Made by a program: the position numbers and the translations under genes. Positions 54,286 through 61,222 of a stretch of 64,000 bases of DNA are shown in pieces. The stretch comes from Sulfuricaulis sp040901545 (lineage in GTDB: Bacteria > Pseudomonadota > Gammaproteobacteria > Acidiferrobacterales > Sulfurifustaceae). Below the pieces are notes generated by a model that saw only the letters and a list, made by a program, of their open reading frames with translations, was not told where the DNA came from and did no database searches. Positions within the stretch are counted from its first letter, which is position 1; each line of letters opens with the position of its first letter. Location of the stretch: NCBI RefSeq assembly GCF_040901545.1, contig NZ_JBBDYL010000059.1, positions 9,772 to 73,771 of the forward strand, in the 5' to 3' direction.

Positions 54286-54320
54286 AATATACCCCCGTAA
54301 AAGTTTCGTTGTGCTGGCGG

Positions 54321-54428
54321 TCAGGCTGCGGTCTTGACCAGGAAATTGACGAGAAAGAAATACAAAATCACGGTCAGGATCAAACCTGTAATGATTGTTC
54401 CGGCGATCGAATCCAGCGGAGTTTTCAT
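54321..54428 (-). CDS. 35-residue single-span membrane protein
   Basis: The frame reads 'MKTPLDSIAGTIITGLILTV' and then 'ILYFFLVNFLVKTAA', one membrane segment with a short charged N-terminus. GAGAGGAAATAACC lies before the ATG, a good ribosome binding site. It ends 35 bp before the PuuD-like gene and is probably co-transcribed, perhaps as a small subunit. Confidence 0.6.
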   Translation of the reverse strand: MKTPLDSIAGTIITGLILTVILYFFLVNFLVKTAA

Positions 54429-54525
54429 GGTTATTTCCTCTCTGAAAAAATGCCAAAAGGTTGACTGCTTTTGTGGGTCGCTAGGGTAATGGAGATATTA
54501 TTCGATTTCAACTGCATCGGTACTT

Positions 54526-54957
54526 TCACGCGTGGTGGATGTAATGTTCCAGTTGCTGGATGGTGAAATCCTTGTCAGAAATACACTGTTTCACCAGGTC
54601 GCCGATTGAAACAATTCCCATAAGCTTCCCGCCATCCATAACCGGGAGATGACGCACGCGGCTTTCCGTGAGCAACGCCATGCACTCTTCGACCGTGGTT
54701 TCCGGACTGACACACAATACATCTGGGGTCATTATTTCGCGGATCAGGGTATTCTTCGATGATTTGCCCTTGAGAATGACCTTTCGGGCGTAGTCACGTT
54801 CGGAGAGAATTCCTGCAAGCTGCCCGTTTTCGATGACCAGCAGCGCGCCAATATTGTTTTCAGACATGCGCTCGACCGCCGAGTAAACCGAGTCGTTCGG
54901 TGAAATGGATAGGATATTGCGTCCCTTGATGTCCAACAATTGTTTTACCGTGGTCAT
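54526..54957 (-). CDS. Two-CBS-domain protein
   Basis: A 143-residue protein made of two CBS domains: 'ISPNDSVYSAVERMSENNIG' and 'GILSERDYARKVIL', then 'VSPETTVEECMALLTESRVR' and 'GIVSIGDLVKQCI'. CBS pairs bind adenosine nucleotides (AMP, ATP, SAM) and act as energy sensors. No fused effector is present. It stands alone, about 100 bp upstream (to the right) of the small membrane genes. Confidence 0.92.
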   Translation of the reverse strand: MTTVKQLLDIKGRNILSISPNDSVYSAVERMSENNIGALLVIENGQLAGILSERDYARKVILKGKSSKNTLIREIMTPDVLCVSPETTVEECMALLTESRVRHLPVMDGGKLMGIVSIGDLVKQCISDKDFTIQQLEHYIHHA

Positions 54958-55176
54958 TTTTGCCTCCTTGCCTTGTCGCCAGCATTCCCGTTAGCCTACT
55001 CTTACCGCCCGGCAGGCACAAAAAAATTTTATACCCGGGACATGGTTGTTAGCGCGAAACCCGATTTGTCAGCGTTACTGAGGGGGTGGCCTGATTCGAC
55101 TTGAGGTGTTTCGCCTGGCTGATTAACATCAGCCCGCGCCAACAAGCTTCCACCCGGATACCCGCCAGCTAAATTT

Positions 55177-56973
55177 ATGTTGCAGCGTGCCCTGCGTTAT
55201 ATCCTGATCCCGATTTCTTCCCTGTCCGACAGGGTGGGGAACGGATTCTACATCGGATTGGCCATCGTCATGAGTATCGTCGCGCTGGTCGCCATCGCCG
55301 GCGGATCTACCGCAGCGATGAAGAACAAGGCCTACGATCTCATCATGAAGACGCGGTTTCTTTATCCCGCGCCCGATCCGGAAATTGTCATCGTGGATAT
55401 CGATGAAGCGGCGCTGGCTGCCATGGCGCCGGAGTACGGCCGCTGGCCGTGGCCGCGAAACATCATGGGCGAACTGGTGGAAGGTATCGCCACGCAAAAA
55501 CCCAGTGCGATTGTTTTTGATATTACATTCAGCGATCCGGATGTTTTCAATCTCGACGGTGACAAATATTTTCGCGACGTGATTGCGAAGACAACGAACG
55601 CCTTTTTTCCCGTCGTCCGGCTGAATGAATCGAATGACCACCTCAGCGAGTTGCAAGCCAGGCAATTATCGGGCGCGACCAGGCTCGATCCCGAACCATC
55701 TGAAACCGCCACGATCGCCGTCGTATTGCCGTATTTCTACGACGTTCTGACGCACCGGCGATTGGGAACCAATAATATTTACACGGATACCGATGGCATC
55801 GTTCGGACTTACGCTGTTTACGCCAATGAATACGGCTGGCGCGTGGGATCTCTGCCCGCGAATGTCGTGGCGGCCACAGGAACATCCTTGCCGGACCAGG
55901 AGGACATTCTCATCAACTGGCGCGGCAATCCACCGTCCTACCGGCATATCTCCTTTCACGAGATTTATTTTGATTTACAGAAGCAGAAAAGGACGCGGCC
56001 GCTGGATGAATTTACCGGAAAGATCGTTATCATTGGTTCCACCGCACCCGCTCTTTTCGATTTGAAGACTACGCCGGTGGCCAAGGTGCATCCGGGAGTG
56101 GAGATCCTGGCCACCGCCGTCGACAATTTGAAAAACGGCGATTTCCTCACCGAGCTGCACCCATGGATATATATTTCGATTACCCTGGTTGCCGTTGCGT
56201 TGCTCACCGGCGCTTTCGTGTACAACATCGATCAGCGCGTGGTGAACCTCACATTTACCTTGCTGCAATCCGGTTTCCTGGCGGTGTCGTATTTCACACT
56301 CAATTTATCCACCGTGTTCGTGGACCTCACCGCGCCGTTCGCCTTCAGCCTGGCGTATTTCGCTATCGCCCGGTTCAACTATACGATCGCGGGCTTCCGC
56401 CGCAGCGGCCAGCCGTTCTTCTCCACTCAGCTCGACCCCGGCAACCGCTGCCGCGTGGTGCTTGCCCAGTGCCATTTCCATATAAAAAACCGTCGTGCGC
56501 GTCTGGCACTCGGCGCCTCGGTCAAAAAGCAGATCGCACTCTCGCGATATGGCCTTCCCACCTCGCCGTTCTTCAAGGGCATGCCGCTGCTGTATTCCTT
56601 CTTCCGCAACACCGTGGTGTTCTACTGGCTGGTTCCGGAGGAAAAGACCGCCGCCGTGCTGCAGGACGTGGTGTCGGTGATGGAGCGCGCCATGCCCGCG
56701 ATCCGCAAATCCGCCCGCCGTCGCGCGGCGGACCGGGTCGTCGCAACCTGGTTGCTGCACGGTTTCGATTTTACGGTGGATGCGGAAGAGACGTGGCGCC
56801 TGCAGGGCGAAGCGGGCATGGCGAAGTTGTTCGCCCTGGCATCCAAGACCAGCGAGCGTGGCAACGAAAGGGTAATTCGAATCGTGGCGACGAAAGAATT
56901 TATGAATACGTGCCGGAGTGTGGGCGGATTAAAAGTTCCGGAAGAATTGGAAAAGGCGGGCTTGAGATATTGA
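55177..56973 (+). CDS. CHASE2-domain membrane protein with uncharacterised C-terminal domain
   Basis: A 598-residue protein: an N-terminal membrane segment (about 25-47), a CHASE2 sensor domain in the periplasm (about 48-325; 'VIVDIDEAALAAMAPEYGRW', 'IVFDITFSDPDVF', 'GKIVIIGSTAPALFDLKTTP'), then three membrane segments (about 328-400). CHASE2 is normally followed by an adenylate cyclase, kinase or diguanylate cyclase. Here the last 190 residues have no such motif; they contain 'SFFRNTVVFYWLVPEEKTAA' and many basic residues. The output is therefore unknown. Confidence 0.8.
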   Translation: MLQRALRYILIPISSLSDRVGNGFYIGLAIVMSIVALVAIAGGSTAAMKNKAYDLIMKTRFLYPAPDPEIVIVDIDEAALAAMAPEYGRWPWPRNIMGELVEGIATQKPSAIVFDITFSDPDVFNLDGDKYFRDVIAKTTNAFFPVVRLNESNDHLSELQARQLSGATRLDPEPSETATIAVVLPYFYDVLTHRRLGTNNIYTDTDGIVRTYAVYANEYGWRVGSLPANVVAATGTSLPDQEDILINWRGNPPSYRHISFHEIYFDLQKQKRTRPLDEFTGKIVIIGSTAPALFDLKTTPVAKVHPGVEILATAVDNLKNGDFLTELHPWIYISITLVAVALLTGAFVYNIDQRVVNLTFTLLQSGFLAVSYFTLNLSTVFVDLTAPFAFSLAYFAIARFNYTIAGFRRSGQPFFSTQLDPGNRCRVVLAQCHFHIKNRRARLALGASVKKQIALSRYGLPTSPFFKGMPLLYSFFRNTVVFYWLVPEEKTAAVLQDVVSVMERAMPAIRKSARRRAADRVVATWLLHGFDFTVDAEETWRLQGEAGMAKLFALASKTSERGNERVIRIVATKEFMNTCRSVGGLKVPEELEKAGLRY

Positions 56974-56988
56974 TTTCTTCTTTCTTGT

Positions 56989-57016
56989 CGTCATTCCCGC
57001 GAAAGCGGGAATCCAG
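56989..57016. repeat. REP-like palindrome
   Basis: CCCGCGAAAGCGGGAATCCAGG (56995-57016) is the canonical form of the hairpin also present, as a variant, at 12016-12037. It follows the CHASE2 gene directly. Confidence 0.65.
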
Positions 57017-57062
57017 GCTTTAAATGGTATCGCGCGCTCTGCGCGCGATCTCAAAAGCTATG

Positions 57063-57125
57063 TGCGGGTGGCTCCGCCCCTGCACCCTGGGTTACCTTTA
57101 CTTTGCTCGTGCAAAGAAAGGTAAC
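57063..57125. repeat. Dispersed repeat with covarying hairpin, copy 2
   Basis: 57063-57092 is identical to 12091-12120. The stem that follows, GTTACCTTT-A-CTTTG (57091-57105) with CAAAGAAAGGTAAC (57112-57125), differs from the first copy in both arms but still pairs. The element runs into a region of inverted CG-rich sequence cut by the ten N at 57193-57202. No gene can be supported in 56974-57374. Confidence 0.7.
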
Positions 57126-57192
57126 CGAAAGAAAGCACGCCCGGATGGCGCACTTATCCTGCGCTCCGCGCGTGGGTCTCGGAGGTCGCCCG

Positions 57193-57202
57193 NNNNNNNN
57201 NN
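57193..57202. other. Assembly gap (10 N)
   Basis: Ten consecutive N lie inside the second repeat copy, between CGCCCG and CCGACAGG. The fixed length suggests a scaffold gap of unknown real size. Confidence 0.99.
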
Positions 57203-57374
57203 CCGACAGGACATCCCTGTCCGGGCGGGCGACCGGCGTGATCCCTCACGCCGCCCTTCGGGCTCTCGGCCCCACGCTTGCGGTGCTCAGGTACGCCATA
57301 CGGGGATGAAGAAAATTACTGCTGGAATCGCGTTGTTATCTTCGGGGTACTAACGAGGGATAAAACCGACACCT

Positions 57375-57926
57375 GTGAATACATTGCGAGCTTGGATTGT
57401 GTTGGTGTTCGCCGTTCTGTTGGTTTCTTGCAGCACTGATGAAGAACCTAAATCCCAAGAGAAATTACCTTGGGACCAAGCACTTATGAAGACTTCGCCG
57501 CTCATTGCACAAATAAAAGCACAGATCGATTACAGGGCCGGTCTTTCCTGCCAGGAGAAAATAGAATGGGAGCAGAAATTGCGCGCTCCTGATTTCGAGC
57601 GGCAGGACGAAAAGACTCGAAAAGGATTACGTCAGGTATTCACGACGTTCAAGAATTGGTGCGAGCTGTATACCTCGGTTCAGGACTCGACAAAACCGGT
57701 TTTCGACAAAATCAGGACTCACGGCTTGGTACGTCGGCCGTTGTTTGTTTTTTCAGTATTTGAGTCTGCTCCAGAGCGTAATGACTATGGTAAATACATC
57801 ACGGTGAATGTTGGCCCGTGGTTCACTATGGAATCCTGTGCAGAGATTGAACCTCTCGCATGGAAATCCGATGTTCCGATAACGCGATGTCACGAATGGG
57901 ATGAACCATTTGTGGTTGAGGAATGA
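57375..57926 (+). CDS. Lipoprotein of unknown function
   Basis: A 183-residue protein with a lipoprotein signal, lipobox 'LLVSC' (Cys19), starting at GTG 57375. The mature part has conserved-looking cysteines ('GLSCQEKIEWEQKL', 'NWCELYTS', 'ESCAEIEPLAW', 'ITRCHEWDEP') but no family I recognise. After the TGA at 57924 the same frame continues for 52 codons with a membrane segment ('YFLLMLGAVGVLALIRWL') and a basic end, stopping at 58085. This may be a separate small gene, or the stop may be a mutation within one longer gene. Confidence 0.55.
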   Translation: MNTLRAWIVLVFAVLLVSCSTDEEPKSQEKLPWDQALMKTSPLIAQIKAQIDYRAGLSCQEKIEWEQKLRAPDFERQDEKTRKGLRQVFTTFKNWCELYTSVQDSTKPVFDKIRTHGLVRRPLFVFSVFESAPERNDYGKYITVNVGPWFTMESCAEIEPLAWKSDVPITRCHEWDEPFVVEE

Positions 57927-58128
57927 TTCCAAGCTGAGGAACGCGAAAGCAAAACGTTTTGGGGATTCATAAAGAACATCCGCTACTTCTTATTGATGCT
58001 CGGCGCTGTGGGCGTTCTCGCCCTGATACGTTGGTTAAATTTATGGTTGTCCACTAAAAAGAAAGGCAATGCTAATAAACCATAATCAGGAAAAACGAAT
58101 CTCAGCATGTAGGTTGTGGTGAGTTTTT

Positions 58129-58196
58129 GTAGGGTGCGTCCCACGCACCAAATGGCTTCGTTTAAACCGTAGATCGGTGCGCAGGGCGCACCCTAC
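58129..58196. repeat. 68-bp palindromic element
   Basis: GTAGGGTGCGTCCCACGCACC (58129-58149, itself partly self-paired) and GGTGCGCAGGGCGCACCCTAC (58176-58196) form inverted ends. Short GTAGGGTGCG-type palindromes of this form occur in many proteobacterial genomes and look like small non-autonomous elements. It lies between the lipoprotein gene and the convergent aldo/keto reductase gene. Confidence 0.55.
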
Positions 58197-58217
58197 CGTT
58201 TTTGAGATAGGTTCTAG

Positions 58218-59153
58218 TTACAAGCGCTCGAAATGTCCGATCATGCGTTTGCGCGTGGCGGCGTTGGGCAGGCGTCCGAAACCGGCGCCCATGTTTTCCA
58301 GTATGTGATCCACTCTGGATGTAGCCGGAATGGCGCAGGTTACCGCCGGGTGCGAGACGATGAACTTCAATAAAAACTGCGCCCAGTTGCGGCAATCAAA
58401 CTCCGCGGCCCACGGCGGCAATGGCTTGCCGCGGACATGGTTGAACAGACCCCCGCGTTGAAACGGCCGGTTGATAATCACCGCCATGCCCCGTTCCTGT
58501 GCCAGCGGGAGCAACCTCTTTTCCACCTCGCGGTCTTCCAGGTTGTAAGTGAACTGAACGAAATCGAAGGGCGTCTTCTCCATGGCCTTGACCAGGGCCT
58601 CGTGGCGACTGCCGTGCGAGGTCGTGATGCCGACATAACGCACTCGCCCCGCGGCCTTCCATTCCCTGAGCGTTTCCCAGTGCGTTTCCCAGTCGAGCAT
58701 GTTGTGAATCTGCATCAGATCGAGTCGCTTCACGCCCCATAAGTGTTGCGAGGATTCCATCTGCCGGATACCGGAATTCTTCCCCAGTATCCAGACTTTG
58801 GTCGCGGCAAACAGCGCGTCTTTATTCGGTATTTTCTTAAGTGCTTTTCCGATCACTTCCTCGGATGAACCGTACATCGGCGACGAATCAACGAGGGCGC
58901 CGCCGTTGTCGAAAAACGCCTGCAACACCTTGACCCGTGCCACGCTTTCGTAGGGGTTGTGGGCGACATCGAAGGTGATCCACGACCCCATGCCGATAAC
59001 CGGCAAGCGCTCGCCCGTGACCGGAATGGGTTTGGTGATCGCTGAAGGATCGGCGGAAAATGCCGTCCCGGGTTTGAGTAACAGCGTTGCTCCCAGACCG
59101 CCGAGCTGCTTCAGGAATGTACGTCGTTTGAACTTATCGCCACGGTTACCCAT
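58218..59153 (-). CDS. Aldo/keto reductase with twin-arginine signal
   Basis: A 311-residue protein of the aldo/keto reductase fold with a twin-arginine signal, 'FKRRTFLKQLGGLGATLLL', so it should be exported in folded form to the periplasm. The barrel shows 'ALVDSSPMYGSSEEVIGKAL' (Asp and Tyr of the catalytic set), 'AATKVW' (Lys), 'LDLMQIHNMLDWETHW' (His), and 'TCAIPATSRVDHI'. Periplasmic members with bound cofactor are known only in part; the substrate is unknown. It is followed (upstream on the map to the right) by the M17 aminopeptidase gene, 25 bp away. Confidence 0.88.
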   Translation of the reverse strand: MGNRGDKFKRRTFLKQLGGLGATLLLKPGTAFSADPSAITKPIPVTGERLPVIGMGSWITFDVAHNPYESVARVKVLQAFFDNGGALVDSSPMYGSSEEVIGKALKKIPNKDALFAATKVWILGKNSGIRQMESSQHLWGVKRLDLMQIHNMLDWETHWETLREWKAAGRVRYVGITTSHGSRHEALVKAMEKTPFDFVQFTYNLEDREVEKRLLPLAQERGMAVIINRPFQRGGLFNHVRGKPLPPWAAEFDCRNWAQFLLKFIVSHPAVTCAIPATSRVDHILENMGAGFGRLPNAATRKRMIGHFERL

Positions 59154-59178
59154 AACACGATTTCATTTCCTGGCAGAG

Positions 59179-60663
59179 CTATATCACTTTCTGATCCAGC
59201 AACAAATTCAGCGTAAACCTCACCCCGAACCCCGTAATGTCCGTGGGGATATGCGCCAGTCCACCCTTGTGGTTTCCCGCCGACAAATCCACGTGCACCC
59301 AGTCTGGATCGTTGACCAGAAACTTTTTCAGAAACGTGGCGGCGAGGATATGGTCGGCATCGTTGTCGAGGGTGCATTGCTTGATGTCGGCGATGTCGCT
59401 CTTGAGCGCTTCTTCGTAATCCTTGGTAAGCGGAAATGGCCATACGCGTTCACCGGAGTCCGTGCCCGCCCGGATCAGGACGGGAATGAATTCCTCCCGG
59501 TTGGTCAGCACCCCGCTGATGCGCGTGCTGAGCGCGCCGACACAGGCGCCGGTCAACGTGGCGAAATCCACAATCAGCTTCGGTTTTTTTTGTGACGCAA
59601 AATACAGCGTGTCCGCCAGCACCATCCGACCTTCGGCGTCGGTATGCGTGACCTCAATAGTTGTTCCGTTGGCGGCCTGCACCACGTCGTTCTGTTTATA
59701 GGCCTTGGGGCCAATATGGTTTTGTGCCAGCGCGAGCCAGGCGTCCACGGGAAAATCGGCCTTCAGTTCCGTGAGGGCGAGCAGGGTGCCGAGCGCCACG
59801 GCGCTGCCTTCCATGTCTTCGTGCATGCCGTGCATGTGACGCGCGAGTTTGAGATTGGTGCCGCCAGTGTCGAAGCAGATGCCTTTGCCGACGAGCGCGA
59901 GCGTTTTCTTCCCGGCAGGTTTTTTTGGGGTGTAACGCAGATGCAGAATGCCGGCGTCAGGCTCCGGGCTGCCCTGGGCCACGGCCAGGAAGGCGCCGGC
60001 GCCACGCGCCTTCAGTTTCCTGATGTCGAGAAATTCGGTTTTCCACTTGTACTCGAGTGCCAGCCTTTCGATGCGCCGGCGGTAATGGCCTGGCGTGAGT
60101 TCATTCGGTGGCAAGGCGGTGAGCCAGCGCGCGAGGTTGTTGCCTTTGGCTTCCGCGACGGTGCGGACATAGCCGTCGGCCGACGTGTGACCATATATAT
60201 GTATCTCGCGCAGCCGGGAAGGTTTGTCCGGCTTGCTTTTATAGTCCGGCATCGGGAAATCGGCGGCCAGCAGGGCCGCCAGCATCGCCTCGCAGGCGCG
60301 CCCGGCTTCCTTCGGCGCGAGCCCGAAGCAGGCGACAGCGATTTGCTCCGGTTTCTGGCCTTTGTGCGCGGCTACGAGCTGGCGCGCCAGCGTCAACAGC
60401 TCGAAGGCGCTGGCGGCCGGATCGATCCCGGCGATGGCGACGCGGGTGGCGTTCGGATTGGGCAGGTCGGTTGTGAAGACCTTGTCGCCGTCGAGTTTGT
60501 GTCCGGCGCGTTTGAGACGTTTGGCGATTTCCTTGCCAAATGGCAGCACGTTCGCATCGAAATCCCGCGCCGGCACCAGAAAAATGGCATTTGCCTGGAT
60601 ATCGAGCTCTTTTTCCGTCAAACCGCCGGCTTCTTGCTTGATCTTCGGAGTTTCGAGATGCAT
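59179..60663 (-). CDS. M17-family leucyl aminopeptidase
   Basis: A 494-residue zinc aminopeptidase of the PepA/M17 family acting in the cytoplasm on peptide N-termini. The C-terminal catalytic domain has 'LVGKGICFDTGGTNLK' (Lys and Asp metal ligands), 'DMEGSAVALGTLLALTELKA' and 'VTHTDAEGRMVLADTLYFAS', where the usual family Asn of NTDAEGR is His. 'DFATLTGACVGALSTRISGV' follows. The N-terminal domain (1-170) is divergent. In the same leftward unit as the aldo/keto reductase gene. Confidence 0.92.
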   Translation of the reverse strand: MHLETPKIKQEAGGLTEKELDIQANAIFLVPARDFDANVLPFGKEIAKRLKRAGHKLDGDKVFTTDLPNPNATRVAIAGIDPAASAFELLTLARQLVAAHKGQKPEQIAVACFGLAPKEAGRACEAMLAALLAADFPMPDYKSKPDKPSRLREIHIYGHTSADGYVRTVAEAKGNNLARWLTALPPNELTPGHYRRRIERLALEYKWKTEFLDIRKLKARGAGAFLAVAQGSPEPDAGILHLRYTPKKPAGKKTLALVGKGICFDTGGTNLKLARHMHGMHEDMEGSAVALGTLLALTELKADFPVDAWLALAQNHIGPKAYKQNDVVQAANGTTIEVTHTDAEGRMVLADTLYFASQKKPKLIVDFATLTGACVGALSTRISGVLTNREEFIPVLIRAGTDSGERVWPFPLTKDYEEALKSDIADIKQCTLDNDADHILAATFLKKFLVNDPDWVHVDLSAGNHKGGLAHIPTDITGFGVRFTLNLLLDQKVI

Positions 60664-61006
60664 GGACGCCTCAAGAGAAAATTTTTATCGAATCGGAAAC
60701 GAATATGGGTCTAAAACGCTGTTTGTCTTGACCTGTTTGGCCAAAAAAACGATCATACCGCGCGCAAAAAGGAGATGATACCTTGTGCCGGTGGAATTGG
60801 ATGACGTCGGATAACAGGCGGTACGATTTTCCCGTATCGCCAGCCGCTGCCCGAGGAGATTCATGAGACGGCTGACAACGGATGAGGCTTTGCACGAACG
60901 GAAGTCCTGTTTTTTTGCCCGCTGCCGCTAACCCGGCCGTAAGAATACCGCTAGACACTGTCCTTGGCCCGAGCGTTGCCCGTCCGGATTATCCGCGGGA
61001 GGCTGA

Positions 61007-61097
61007 GTTATTAACCCGGCACGATTGTTATTAAACGAAGGGCATGCCTGATCTAACAGTAGAGCGTTCCGATGGATAGGCGTGCCGGGTTAATAAC
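61007..61097. repeat. 91-bp inverted-repeat structure 1 upstream of aceE
   Basis: GTTATTAACCCGGCACG (61007-61023) is the perfect reverse complement of CGTGCCGGGTTAATAAC (61081-61097). The loop is 57 bp. It is part of a 559-bp region (60664-61222) between the divergent aminopeptidase and aceE genes; the first 340 bp of that region hold no gene I can support. Confidence 0.75.
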
Positions 61098-61115
61098 AAA
61101 ATTCATTAAGATTTT

Positions 61116-61206
61116 GATTATTGCGGCGGCATGATTTATATGGATGTGATACCGAGTGTCGAATATGCCCGAATGGCTCAAATAGTATCATGCCGTCGCA
61201 ATAATC
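61116..61206. repeat. 91-bp inverted-repeat structure 2, adjoining the aceE ribosome binding site
   Basis: The arms GATTATTGCGGCGGCATGAT (61116-61135) and ATCATGCCGTCGCAATAATC (61187-61206) pair over 19 of 20 bases with a 51-bp loop. The right arm ends just before TGAGGAG, the ribosome binding site of aceE. The span equals that of structure 1. Confidence 0.75.
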
Positions 61207-61222
61207 TGAGGAGTGCGAGACC

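Noticed and set aside
24167..58085. Stop-codon reassignment to explain three frames continuing past a stop
   Set aside because: The three stops are TAA, TAG and TGA, and all three are used as normal terminators elsewhere in the window; mutation or sequence error is simpler.
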